A stretch of DNA of 64,000 bases, from NCBI GenBank assembly GCA_964017185.1, contig OZ024872.1, positions 56,041,817-56,105,816 on the forward strand, in the 5' to 3' direction. The stretch is from Rugalucina vietnamica (lineage: Eukaryota > Mollusca > Bivalvia > Lucinida > Lucinidae). Within the stretch, counting starts at the first letter, position 1, and each line of letters starts with the position of its first letter. A program made the translations under genes and the position numbers. The notes below the pieces were generated by a model that was given only the letters and a program-made list of their open reading frames with translations, did not search any database and was not told where the DNA came from. Of the stretch, positions 1 through 10,192 are shown piece after piece.

Positions 1-212
1 TGGTTTTACGACAAATCGTTTTGAAAGTATATGTGACATAATAATCAAATGAAAAGTTTTTAAGATGGTGTCAAAGATGGCGGCCAGATTATCATCTATA
101 GTGCCAAATCGCCCAGTAACACAATAACCTGACTTGGTGGTTGCTTATTAGATTGATCAACACAGAAAAGAGCACAGTAACAATCATGGTTCGATATTTT
201 CGAATAGTTGAT

Positions 213-290
213 TAGCGGGATGGCATAGTGGTAGCGCGATAGCCCATCCCTCCAAATCATCGGTCAAAAGTTTTAAATCATGTTGGGGTT
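213..290 (+). repeat. degenerate tRNA-like SINE head
   Basis: TGGCATAGTGG at about 222 matches the A-box of a tRNA promoter, and AGTTTTAAATC about 45 bases on is a decayed B-box. The stretch between is tRNA-sized. It cannot fold into a good tRNA, so I read it as an old SINE head. Confidence 0.35.
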
Positions 291-389
291 ATATTTCCTT
301 CAGCAAGATTTAACTCCCTTTATAACTCGTTAAATGGCTCTGTCCAGACATGACTTAAATTGGCATGTTTACTCAAAATACAATCAATT

Positions 390-530
390 AAAAATAAAAC
401 TGAGATCCTTTAAGAGCTTTGAGCATATTAATGAAAAAATAAGGGGTGGGTTATACCGCGGTTTCGGCTACTTAAGCTTCTTCAAATACCCTATAAATTT
501 GGCAATATTGGGCCAAAGAGAAAATATGTA
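390..530 (+). repeat. interspersed repeat R14, copy 1
   Basis: This unit recurs at 9690-9840 in the same orientation and, inverted, at 59205-59275 and 63480-63640. Shared landmarks are ACTGAGATCCTTTAAGAG, a pyrimidine/purine switch near ACCGCGGTTTCGGC, GGCTACTTAAGC and CCCTATAAATTTGGC. No coding content is visible and the type of element is unknown. Confidence 0.6.
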
Positions 531-797
531 ATTGTGCAACTTTCAAAAGGATAGTCGAAACAAAGACTAGTATTATCCGAACAGAGTCAAATATATAAAC
601 GTTGGTAAGAAAATGAATCTAAACCGATGATGAATTTCTGATTTCTCTGAATACCCTCGCTGATCTCAAAGGTCCAAAAGAAAAATATAATCTGCACTGT
701 GGATGATGTACCGGGAGACTTTTTAGAGCCGCCACATACTAGTAGTTGGTGTTCCATCGATCTGCTTTTATTTGTAAATAAACACCTCACTTTACTT

Positions 798-855
798 TGG
801 GCCACTAAGTTTACAGGCGCCTAACCACACCCTAATCTTCTGCAGTGGCTCTAAT
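798..855 (-). repeat. short LINE 3'-tail fragment
   Basis: The segment from TTTACAGGCGCCTAACC to CTTCTGCAGTGG matches the antisense 3' tail of the LINE at 35340-36417 (positions about 35645-35690). No coding part is left. Confidence 0.5.
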
Positions 856-1111
856 ACACATAATGTAAGAAAACCAGCAATTATTTTTAAAATTGAACAA
901 ATTAATACATGAAAAGTGTAATACACACTGTCCATATTTTGTGCAAATAATATTTGAGCACCCTAAAGCAGCATTTACAGTGTGCATTGTTATTCTTCCA
1001 GGCACCGCAATAACTGGAATTGATCATAAGACACAGAAGCGATGATCATAAACTCTCATCTTAGAACAAGGGAATTAATTTCTCTTATCAGAAAACAATA
1101 AAACAAATTGA

Positions 1112-1332
1112 GTCGCGTCATGAGAAAACCAACAATGCGATTTCCGAACACGTCTGACGCCAACCGGCCAGTACAATCACAGAAGAGGGCTCTAAACTGG
1201 AAATTTTGGATCTAGAAAGTTGAGGAAATGTAGTAAACGTAGTAACTACAATGCTGATCAGCTTTGCAGTAACTGCGCCATTCTTTTCGCATATGCGAAA
1301 TGTTTATTTTCTCATGATGCGGCTCAAATATC
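1112..1332. mobile_element. MITE family R3 (degenerate copy)
   Basis: The ends read GAGTCGCGTCATGAGAAAAC and, inverted, TTTTCTCATGATGCGGCTC. The copy at 34708-34943 has the same ends and size. The internal hairpin TGATCAGCTTTGC/GCAGTAAC is decayed here. Confidence 0.6.
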
Positions 1333-1789
1333 GACATAGATGTTTGCATTATTATTTATGTATTAAATTACATAGAGCGGCGGTTGAAACGTTAATCGTG
1401 ATTGCAAAAATGGGTTTATAAAGTTTAAACAAACGATATGAAATTCGTTAATATAAATGCACATTTCTACACTTATCGTATCTCATTTCGCCGTATGCAT
1501 CTTTTACTGGCCAAAGTTGTGATTCCAAATAGAAAATTGCTCCAAGGCCTCAGATTCAAAAAACTAATTATCTTTGATTTTGATCAGCCAACCGCTTGCT
1601 AATGAACTGCCAATCATTGCCTCAACGCACAATCGAATACTACCAATGCGTATCGATCGCCGCACAAAGTATCCATCCAAAATAGCTCGTCCAAGCATCA
1701 GATTTAAGCCGAGTATATGGAACGCCAAAGCTGTCTGATGGTAAGGAATAAAAACATTTGATGCATCATCGTCATTATATCCTGCTCAC

Positions 1790-2130
1790 ATTTGATTATA
1801 TGTTGTATAGTGTGCATTATATGATGAGAAAAGTCCATTATATGTTGGACCAGGTTCTTTATATTATGAAAATTTTCATTATATGATGAGTAAACATCTT
1901 TATATTATGGTAGACTTACATTATATGATGGGTAAACATCTTTATATTATGGTACACTTACTTTATATGCTGACACAACCTCATTATATGATGTGACAAC
2001 TACATTATATTATGGGCTAATGTCTTTATATGCATCAAGTTCATTATATGGTTCGATAACTTCATTATATGCGCAAACTTCATTATATGCGCAAACTTCA
2101 TTATATGATGAGACAACTACATTATATGAT
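1790..2130 (+). repeat. degenerate ~21-bp tandem repeat (CATTATATGATG-type)
   Basis: About 16 degenerate units built on CATTATATGATG plus 8-9 variable bases run through this block. Because the unit is near 21 bases, one frame stays open from 1993 to 2217 and gives heptads ending in SLY or TLY. The repeat stops just before a TCTA microsatellite. I read the ORF as a by-product of the repeat, although it is intact. Confidence 0.75.
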
Positions 2131-2217
2131 GTGGACGATTTTGCGAGAAGAAGAATTACATTGACACCGTTTAGAGAGTTATTGTATACATGCTGGGACT
2201 ACCGGACACACTGCTGA

Positions 2218-2346
<129 letters not shown>

Positions 2347-3817
2347 CTGATGCAGGTTGAACTGCGCATGAATCCATGGACGGGCTTGTTGTCCAGCTGT
2401 CTGACACGGTGATACAACACCCATTCAATCAAGACGGAACGACGATGATGGCTTTCCGTTACCTTTCTCTCATTCAAAACTCTGAGTAGCCATTATTATC
2501 TTTACGTCATGTTCTTTATTAAAGAGTGTACAGAGATTTTGATATATCACGATTTACGAGTTTTGCCGTCGCCGGTTGTTAAATACGGAAATAATAAGAT
2601 AGTTTTGTCGGTGTTCTTTTTATGGCTTTATTTAAGAAGGCTTCCAAAATGTTTTTTGACATGTAGTTTGTAGCTGTGTCCTTGACGAATAAAACAATTA
2701 CATTTAAGGCACCCATTTGATTGCCATGAATCGGAGTCACTGAAGGACACTGACAGGTTCGCGTGTAGTCTGTAGCGTGTACTAACCGGGTTTAATGGAA
2801 TATTGCAGTTATAACAAACATACAATAAAACAATGATTAGAGCGCCTGTATTCTGTTGTTACATCTAATAAAATCAGAATGATATTGAATTACAAAACCC
2901 CATACATATGTATTCGACCTCAGTGTATTATAAAACTATGTATAATAAAATGATGATTTGACTTTCAAATAATAATAATAATAACGTTTGTTGTAGTCAG
3001 TGGTATATTTATCCAGAATTAGATAGGAAGTTCGAAACATTTCCGAACACTTACAAATATCAAACATTACCGAGTTCGATAGTTGCATGATTATTATCTG
3101 TTTCCAGCACAACCTCACAAAATTAAGTTTTTGAAGAAGAGAAAATGCATTGCATGGTTCAACAAACACATCTTATGATTTTGTTAGCCTGATTAACATT
3201 TTCACCCTAAATGGTATTTTCAGTTTAATTTTTCATGCCTACTATGCTGATGATCTGAAAAAAAAAGAAGTTTCTTTCAGCAAAGCTGTTCATTGCTAAT
3301 GATCATCCCTCATCACGCCCCATTAAACATTTTTCAGGCATATGCTAATAAATGTCGTTGTATAAATTAACATAGTCACTGCCTAACAAATATTTATCCA
3401 AACTGAAAAACAAATGCGTCGCATAAACATGTAAGTCTTGCCTTTTCAAGTGACTGTAAATTATTTGAAATTAATACGACGGTGTGATACATGTATATCG
3501 TGAACTTCATTTTTAGTATTTTATATTCTTCACATACATGTAATATGCTATATATATGTAGCAGAACGAAGCCTGTCCGATACGCTCTGGTCATTTCTAA
3601 TGATGCTTCGAGGAAACAACTGACATGTCATTAGTTATACACAAGCTGGCCAAAGATGATTATTCTGGAAACCTGAAATATACGGGCCATGGAAATAATT
3701 CTTAATCTCAACTGGTGTTTCTGGCTAACCACAAACAGTGTTTATGAGAAAATGATATAAACACTTCATTTAATATGAACGTGTATTGCTCGGTGAGCCT
3801 GAGGCGATTATGTTTTA

Positions 3818-4117
3818 AACACCAACCGGTATTTTTTTGACAAACCGCTTTTCGTCAAATCCAGGACATCTTTCGAAAGCAGCCAGGGCTTCGCAGTTTA
3901 TATATACATGAAGTACCTATCAAGTGGTTCTCTAAAAACTTATTTTGTCTGCCTGTCTTATCTGCAAGTGCCTGAAAAATGGACTTGAAGTTGACTTTCC
4001 CATGGGAAAACAGGGGAAAATCATGTTTTCCCATGGGAAATGGCACTTTCCCATGGGAAAACAGGTTGGCCATGGACGAAAAATGGGCCATGGGCAAAAC
4101 ATATTGGCCATGGGAAA
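3818..4117 (+). repeat. left terminal inverted repeat of the 36-kb element
   Basis: It matches 39661-39952 inverted with few differences. The outer 180 bp is unique sequence containing GACAAACCGCTTTT and AAATCCAGGACATC. The inner 120 bp holds six CCATGG palindromes starting at 4000, 4031, 4051, 4070, 4088 and 4108. An extra 11 bp makes the first gap 31 instead of 20. Confidence 0.85.
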
Positions 4118-4240
4118 AATGAAAAAAAATCTTATTGTCAATCAGTTATTAAACACAAAATTATAATCATTGTTGCTTTGGCCATAATGGCCATGTATAT
4201 ATTTTGCAGTTATAACTTTGTGAAAAAAATAACATTTGGG

Positions 4241-4394
4241 CCATGGCCGACTAAAAATGGCCATGGCCAGATTTGCCCATGGCCCACAAAAAGTGGCCAT
4301 GGCCAGTGTGGTTTTGCCCATGGACAATTCAAATGCTCCCATGGCCAAGTATTTATGGCCATGGCCGTTTTAATCACACTCAAGTGGGCCATGG
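4241..4394. promoter_or_regulatory. inner CCATGG palindrome array (left)
   Basis: Eight CCATGG cores start at 4241, 4261, 4277, 4297, 4318, 4339, 4359 and 4389. Most are extended to GGCCATGGCC, and AT-rich DNA fills the gaps. Spacing is mostly 20-21 bp, near two helical turns. I infer binding sites for a dimeric protein, but nothing here proves function. Confidence 0.6.
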
Positions 4395-5626
4395 CCATTT
4401 GAGATGGACGTTCTATGCACCATTGAAAAAGAAAAAAACGTTGAAAATTATAGAAAAGGCAGGTTAAAAGCATTCGGTAAGACGGATAGATTATGAAAGG
4501 TTAAAAATAGTTAAGCAGCTAAAAAATAATTAAGTAGATGCTAAAATCAGCTTTAACAGCTAAATGTATGGTCATGTCAAGGTATTGAAACCTAGTCAAG
4601 TATGTAGATTCTTGCAATTCTGGAAACACTTATGTGAATATTAACATGCGCAGCTGCCGATACTAATCTGCAAAATTGTTTTTGATGTTGTTAAATAATC
4701 ATCAAGGTCTTTCTGTGTTTATAGAAATGACTTATCTTTTTGTTGTTGTTGTTGTTGCTGCTGACCTATTGTTGTTTATTTTTTATTTTTTTAACCATAT
4801 AATATTTTAAAATAACAACAAACAAGGTCAAGACAAGAAAGAAAAGATAATAATATTTTAGCGTGTTTATTGTCTTTTTAAAACTCGTCAGTCAGCTTTT
4901 GACAACTTCAGGTTTTTTCAATATTATTGTGACACGAAAATGCAAAAATAATCCGAGCAGTTATTAGTATAACTGCAACTGTAATGCCGGGTTTTATAAC
5001 TGCAACTGTAATGCTGGGTTCTGTGTCATCTCGATCCCGAAACAATCAAAACTCCAAGCGGTTCCACTTCCTGACGTAAGTCCTCTCGGAAAACAATATC
5101 GGAGAGCGGAGTTTTGAAACTGTTGGGGAGTTTGGAGCCAATCAATAAGAGCGTTTTCGACATGTCATGTTGACCCGAGTAACTTGGGTAGGTCCACATA
5201 GGCGCAATCCAATATTCACTCCTATGGGTGGAATTTTTATCCTAAAGGTGTCCTAAAACTGTTATATGGCTTAGAAGCACATACACATGTGTTATATGGT
5301 TCGATGGCCTGAATGTTAGGGTATTGTTGTGATAGCACTTCTCTCCTTATTGGTAATGTTGCTCAGTTCTGACAACAAAAACACCTAACAGAATCCACCT
5401 ATAATAATTTGCGATAATAGGTTAACCCAAGTTATACGGACTACCGAACACTGAATCCCGTGCGATGTCTCTTTCCTCCCAGTTCTAGACCAGACCAGAC
5501 GTCCCTTTGGTGTCTCTGGAGCGTACAACAACGAGAGCATACAAGAGCATACCAAAACAGGTAAGCTATTTTATAACAGTATTAATTTTAGGAAGTATTT
5601 CTGATTAATATCATATTTGCCTTTAT
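4395..5626. other. no gene seen
   Basis: AT-rich DNA. Points of note are a GTT run at 4742-4757 and a 25-bp direct repeat near 4969-5018 (ATAACTGCAACTGTAATGC twice). No open frame or splice pair is convincing. Confidence 0.6.
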
Positions 5627-5772
5627 ATATGAGTCGCTTGCTTATGGAAGTGTGCCAGATATTTGGCGACAGGCAAATGTGGTCCAGGTGTTTCAGAAGA
5701 GTGAGAAATATGATGCAGCTGATTATAGAATAGTGTCGTTAACTTGCATCTGTTGCAAAAGCTTAACACATA
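5627..5772 (+). pseudogene. LINE reverse-transcriptase remnant, part 1
   Basis: Translation gives VPDIWRQANVVQVF, then YDAADYRIVSLTCICCKS. This is the conserved N-terminal palm region of non-LTR retrotransposon reverse transcriptases (VPxxWRxANVxPVFKKG ... NYRPVSLTCICCK). The frame is cut at about 5772 by an insertion and resumes at about 6624. It has no start codon or catalytic motif of its own. The clade cannot be set from this piece. Confidence 0.75.
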
Positions 5773-5773
5773 T

Positions 5774-6621
5774 TCAGGGGCGGATACTTTTCTTCTAAAA
5801 TTTATGATAAACGCGATGACTTAGATTTTGATATAAAAATTCCGTTTTTGGAGCATGGATCGTGACATTCCTCGCCTTGCTTCTTATTGTGTATACATTT
5901 CGCAGCTTATTGGGTTTGCTAGAGTCTGCAATCGTGTTGCGGACTTTAATGCGCGAAATAAATGTTTAACAGCCAAACTTCTCCAGCAGGGCTTTCGGTA
6001 TGATACTATCATAAACTTCGAAAAACATTTTTTAAATTTTATCGCAGACACTATAATTGATTTCCAAATCTAATGTTGGGCTAAAGACCCTTTTACGCGA
6101 GAGCCTTTCGGAACCAGAATGATGATTCACTAAAGACCCTGAAGGTGAGGTTAGGGCTCCGTCAAATCGATTTAAGCCCGCTAGTAATTTTATATTACTG
6201 ATCATTCCAAGGCGGTACTTCTGTGGTGGTTCTTATTGTTTTATGTCTTGGTTTTTAAATTTTTGTGCTGTTTGCGCCTTATGTATGTGTTCCTCTTTTA
6301 GTTAAGTTTTGGTATCTGAGTGGCCACCTATTGGAAAGTAGCTGCTCATTCGGCTTACGAGGTGTTTTCATGGTATAAGTACCTGATTGTTAATATAGTT
6401 TTTTCCCCACCTCGGTTTTTGGAGTGTGAATCTCTTTCTGATTGCGCCTTTTTTCTGATCTTTGCCTACTTGTACCTTTTTCTGGAAAGCGGTTTAAATT
6501 CGTCTAGAGGGGTTTCTTTCCAACTATTTACCCGATTTTTCATAAATTTCCCAATGAAATATTTTTCCCCAGAGTGGTGTTCAAGCGAACCACCCGAACC
6601 CCCATGTAAATCCGCCACTGA
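5774..6621 (+). mobile_element. nested insertion: short-TIR element carrying a LINE 3' end
   Basis: The segment splits the reverse-transcriptase frame. It begins CAGGGGCGGAT and ends with the near-complement ATCCGCCACTG, flanked by ATATT. Within it, about 5790-6484 is a LINE 3' end. KIYDKRDDLDFDI (about 5799) is followed, after a one-base shift, by SYCVYISQLIGFARVCN (from 5855) and about 400 bp of 3' tail ending CTTGTACCTTTTT. The same C-terminus and tail occur at 35340-36417 on the other strand. The LINE seems to have landed in the small element after that element entered the older LINE. Confidence 0.6.
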
Positions 6622-6623
6622 TA

Positions 6624-6850
6624 TTATAGTCAAAGCCCTAAAGCATATTATAGTAAGCAATATACATGCGTGTATAAAAGCATCTCATCCTCGAAAACAT
6701 TCTTTCTGACTGCCAGCATGGTTTTCGTAGCCATGGGTCTTGTGAGGCCAGCTGGTTCAGATCTTTCATGACATGGTTACTGAGTAACGTGGATCAAGCT
6801 CTAGACCGGGTTGACAGACAATATTTATCAGTGACTTTCCGAATGTGTCA
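6624..6850 (+). pseudogene. LINE reverse-transcriptase remnant, part 2
   Basis: It resumes the frame left at 5772. ALKHIIVSNIHAC is followed, after a frameshift near 6680, by ENILSDCQHGFRSHGSCEA, the NILxDxQHGFRxxxSC motif next to the catalytic block. The downstream FSKAFDxV region is decayed (LDRVDRQYLSV). It is clearly inactive. Confidence 0.7.
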
Positions 6851-7084
6851 TCCATAGTTATATGTGGATCGCTTGTGGAGTGAGATTTTGCGTCTGACGT
6901 ATGTCGCCTACAAGAAAATATCCATTGCACGCCGCTACAGTGTTGCCCAACATAGTTGCACTGTCGGTGTGGAAAGGTATTACGGGACACCGACGGCATC
7001 TTTTTTGAGAGAAGAGAAGCCAGTGCTTGCCTTATAAATGCTGAGCGCCAAGCAAGGTAGCCACTGGTACCATTTTTAACGTCT

Positions 7085-7165
7085 TTGGTATGACGCGGCC
7101 CGGATTAGAACCCGCGCCTCCCGCTTCCGAAGCGAACGCTCTAACCATTACGCTATTCACGATTT
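7085..7165 (-). repeat. tRNA-like SINE head
   Basis: On the minus strand, TAGCGTAATGGTTAGAGCG (A-box) lies about 35 bases before GGGTTCTAATCCGGG (B-box). A loop between them reads TTCGGAA, like an anticodon arm. The acceptor stem does not close, so I call a SINE rather than a tRNA gene. Confidence 0.6.
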
Positions 7166-7192
7166 TTGCATTATCGACTGGTTTCCTGCAGA

Positions 7193-7290
7193 AAAAAAAT
7201 CAATATTGGAAAACAGGTAACCAGAACCCCCCCTGACCTTTGAGGTCATGGGGGGTTCTGGTTACCTGTGTTTCTAATATTGATTTTTTT
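7193..7290. repeat. 98-bp near-perfect palindrome
   Basis: Arms of about 46 bp (7193-7239 and 7243-7290) pair with only three differences. The centre is TGACCT-TTG-AGGTCA, and the outer ends are runs of A and T. It would form a long hairpin as RNA or a cruciform as DNA. It is probably a small foldback element. Confidence 0.9.
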
Positions 7291-7299
7291 AAAGCTGGG

Positions 7300-7604
7300 A
7301 ACCAGCGGATAATGCAAAAATGGTGAATCGGGACCTTTCCCGGGATAGGGGTACTCCCAAACTTAAAAAAGGCAGTAGAGTATGTGTCCCCTGACCCCCC
7401 CCCCTTTTAGCTCTGAAAGCACCTCTATACTTTTTCAGTTTGATCAACTCTAAAAGCATAAAAGCACACACTCTTTTCTGAATACACTGGCCTGTCTTAC
7501 CCAGTTCGATCAGCTCTAAAGGCACAACTTTCACTTAGTATTGTCGCCCAACATGCACAGCTTCAAAACCCTCTGATCCTACTTACAGATTGGTCCCTAC
7601 CTAG
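7300..7604. other. no gene seen
   Basis: Contains a C-run at 7395-7404 and two similar phrases (GATCAACTCTAAAAGCA at 7441 and GATCAGCTCTAAAGGCA at 7507). This looks like an old tandem duplication of about 66 bp. Confidence 0.5.
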
Positions 7605-7815
7605 CTCAGAATGAGAGGGAGGGCAGCATCTGATTGAAGAGTACATAGTCAGGGGTCTTGGCTGGTAATGAGTTCCAAGCATGTATGATCTTGAAAAAAA
7701 GCTGTGCTTGAAGGTTTCCGTGCTTGTGGAATACTGACGCAGCTTCTTTGATAGGTTTGCTCTGGGTGTAAAACAATATTCAGCAGGTATATGGTTTTGA
7801 TTGTCACAAAACTTC
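7605..7815 (-). pseudogene. LINE ORF2 C-terminal remnant
   Basis: The minus strand reads LRQYSTSTETFKHSFF, then after one frameshift IIHAWNSLPAKTPD. This is the usual end of non-LTR reverse transcriptases (xFF.R.I..WNSLP). A stop follows soon after at about 7609. It belongs to a different insertion from the 5.6-kb copy, which is on the plus strand. Confidence 0.7.
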
Positions 7816-7819
7816 ACGC

Positions 7820-8515
7820 TCTTTTGACTTGTTTACTTCTTTGGTCTGTATTAACCTCCTGTATATATATGATCACCACGTTTTAACTAAAACGTAAATG
7901 ATAATGTTTGTTAAAAAACATATGTTTCAAGAGACCGAACTCTCGGGAGTGTCAAGGCCGAAACACCACAGGAACGAAATGACTTGGACGTTGGATTTAC
8001 TTGTGAGAAAAACTTCAAAAAGTGGAAATCTGACATTTAAATGAAATTAATCCTTAAATATATTAAAATGTGATACAATTCTGATGAAGGATTAATATGT
8101 AGGTGCCGATCTGGATGTAGTTCTGCTTTATTTTTAAGAAAGACAGAAAATATTGATATAATGGATTGTCATAGGTTTTCGCGACTCAGGTTAGTTTGAT
8201 AATGATTTCATTTCTAAGCCCAAAATTTGGCAAAAATGTTATAGAAGCATAGTGTAATAGTTGCCCCAGATCTCGTGGCACTAATAATTCATAGGCTATT
8301 TCCAGACAGATCGCAAATGATCTTATCATAAATAAATATGTGGCCACCGATCCAATAATTTGATTAACGCCGGATAGGTAACTACGGTAGACATGGTAGA
8401 GTCTACATTTATGGTATTTATCTGTTTATTGGAAATATGAGGTCTCGGCTAGGTTATCAGAGCTGTAATTGTTAAAGTTTGAAAACTGATAATTTAATCA
8501 TTTAAGCAAATATCC
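7820..8515. other. no gene seen
   Basis: AT-rich unique-looking DNA without open frames, splice-like pairs or clear repeats. Confidence 0.5.
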
Positions 8516-8519
8516 AATA

Positions 8520-8698
8520 TGATTGGTTAATTGGGGTTTAACATCCCACCAACAGCTTAGGTCATATGGAGACGGGACCTCTGATTCTGATTCTGACCTC
8601 GCTTTATAGTCCCATCCGATGGACTGGAGAAGCCCGGGATCGAACCTGCGACCCCTGGTTTACAAGGCGAGTGACATAACCACTGTGCCACGGAGGCT
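8520..8698 (-). repeat. tRNA-Thr-like SINE, copy 1
   Basis: The minus strand starts as a tRNA: GCCTCCGTGGCACAGTGG (A-box), an anticodon arm with CTTGTAAAC (TGT, Thr), then GGTTCGATCCC (B-box). A tail ending GTTAAACCCCAATTAACC follows. A second copy is at 19521-19682. This copy carries a small duplication of CTGATT. Confidence 0.85.
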
Positions 8699-8764
8699 TC
8701 TTATATATCCAATAAGTCCAAGATGTTTTTTCATAAAGCAATAGCTTAATACATTAACGTTACA

Positions 8765-9559
8765 CAGGGTTCGCACAGGCTTGAAAAGTACTTAAAAATG
8801 AAGGGCTGTCTTGAAAAGTACTTCAAAACCAAATTTGCCTTGAAAAGTGCTGGAAAATTAGCCATTGGCCTTGAAAAGCACTTGAATTTCACTTCTTCCG
8901 GTATTCCAGACAATAAGATTCGGTTTCAAAATCAAATGTGAGCATTTAAGAAGTTCGGCTTGTTTGAATACAAAAAGATCGTCGAGAGCGCCATAATGAA
9001 GAAACAGGCCGAATGTGTATGGCGCGAATCGGTAACTGAGTTGCGTCCCTTGGAAAATGGTCGCGAAAATTTGGGCCGAAATTGAGGAATTGTTCATGGT
9101 TTATTGCATTAATTTTGTTTTATCTGCAATGAAAATCCATGATGAATACAGACTAAACGGAACCAAAATGACGTCGAAATGACATTTTTTCGAGCACAAA
9201 TTTAATTTCAACATTTCTTAACAAAATGGGAAAGTGCGTGTACAGCAGGGACTGGCCGAAACGTTATCCTTGGGTCAAGGAAACGGACAATAAACACAAG
9301 GCACATTGTCGTGCATGTAATAAAGGTATTGATGTGGCTCAAATGGGTGAAAGTGCTTTGCGCTCACACGCGAGTGGAGATCGACATAAGAAACATGAGC
9401 AGTCTTTATCTGGGACTTTCACAAACTTCTTTATCAAGAAGGAAACAAAAGTTAAGACAGAACCCCCTACTACAGCATCCACCCCAAGTCCTTGAAAATG
9501 GTAAGATTTGTCCTTGAAAAGTCCTTGAATTTTACTTGGCCTTGCCTGTATGAACCCTG
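8765..9559 (+). mobile_element. 795-bp DNA transposon with a zinc-finger ORF
   Basis: Its ends are CAGGGTTCGCACAGGC and the near-complement GCCTGTATGAACCCTG, flanked by a perfect TTACA repeat (8760-8764 and 9560-9564). The subterminal regions repeat CTTGAAAAGT phrases: several near the left end and two near the right. The single ORF (9226-9495) is only a DNA-binding domain, so the element lacks a catalytic part and should need a helper. The 5-bp target repeat argues against a plain hAT element, which makes 8 bp. Confidence 0.75.
9226..9495 (+). CDS. transposon-borne BED-like zinc-finger protein (89 aa)
   Basis: The ORF is intact, with the start codon in AAAATGG context. It shows one zinc-finger: C28, C31, H48 and H54 (C-x2-C-x16-H-x5-H), preceded by the aromatic signature W10...Y14-P-W16-V. 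The stretch MGESALRSHASGDRH is typical of the N-terminal DNA-binding domain of some transposases and of genes derived from them. A lysine-rich tail with a Pro/Thr/Ser end follows (EPPTTASTPSP). A full transposase would continue for several hundred residues; here a stop ends the frame 64 bp before the right end. It may therefore encode only a binding domain, which could act as a repressor or be a dead remnant. Expression is unknown. Confidence 0.6.
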   Translation: MGKCVYSRDWPKRYPWVKETDNKHKAHCRACNKGIDVAQMGESALRSHASGDRHKKHEQSLSGTFTNFFIKKETKVKTEPPTTASTPSP

Positions 9560-9689
9560 TTACAACAGTATGATTTTATTTCTGGACAAATCAACATGTT
9601 CTGCACAAATCGTCTAGAAAGTTAGGTATCAAATTTCACCGTTTTCAGCATTTTTAATAGAAAATCCCCAGATTTTGGGAAAAATAAAG

Positions 9690-9840
9690 GGGAAAACTCC
9701 ATTTTCATTAAAAAACCCAGACTTTTTACAGTTATAGGTCGCGAATATGTAGGACGCGAATCGACCATAAATCTTATGAGAAAGGGGATGGGCCAACAGG
9801 GCCATACCACGGTTAAGGCTACTTAAGCCTCTTCAGTGGT
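9690..9840 (+). repeat. interspersed repeat R14, copy 2
   Basis: GAAAGGGGATGGGCC, ACCACGGTTAAGGCTACT and TAAGCCTCTTCAGTG match the copies at 390-530 and 63480-63640 (inverted). Confidence 0.55.
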
Positions 9841-9853
9841 CATCATTACCTGC

Positions 9854-9995
9854 TATTTAAACACAATCAGGGTGGACATTTCACAAAAACATATTATAGG
9901 CCAGTATTTTGCCCTGGTGCACTCCTAGAATGATGTTATTATAATAGTTTAATAGGAAACTTTACAAGCTTTCACATGATATATAATATGTGTGG
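9854..9995 (-). repeat. fragment of the R11 element
   Basis: It starts AAACACAATCAGGGTGGACA, the terminal repeat of the element at 23834-25341. It then jumps to GCCAGTATTTTGCCCTGGTG, which matches 24888-24915 inverted. It is an internally deleted copy. Confidence 0.65.
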
Positions 9996-9999
9996 GTTT

Positions 10000-10192
10000 T
10001 TTCATATGCCCCCACCCCGGGGCAATATACATGTTTATCTCCATAATATTCAAACATCTTCTCTGAAACCCCTTGGCCAGTCAAAGCTTAATTTTATGTT
10101 AAGCATCAATAGGAAGGGGTTACCAATGTATATATAAATGATCCAGGTCACATGACCAAGATGGCCACCATGATCATATATGGTAAAAACTA
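10000..10192 (+). repeat. R2 unit fragment
   Basis: Contains CCACCCCGGGGCAATATACA, CTTCTCTGAAACC and GGTCACATGACCAAGATGGC, as in the internal units of R2d (30.3-31.9 kb). It has neither end hairpin. Confidence 0.75.

Noticed and set aside
3855..4473. Overlapping ORFs of 64-120 codons on both strands in the left end of the 36-kb unit
   Set aside because: They translate the CCATGG palindrome array (repeated M-G-K, G-H-G, P-W-P words) in several frames; low-complexity artefacts.
6466..6709. Plus- and minus-strand ORFs over the LINE tail
   Set aside because: They span the LINE 3' tail and the TIR element; only the last ~15 codons of the plus frame (6320-6709) match reverse transcriptase, by read-through.
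8520..8698. A functional tRNA-Thr gene
   Set aside because: The tRNA-like part is followed by a fixed tail shared with the copy at 19521-19682 and the acceptor stem is not closed; it is a SINE.
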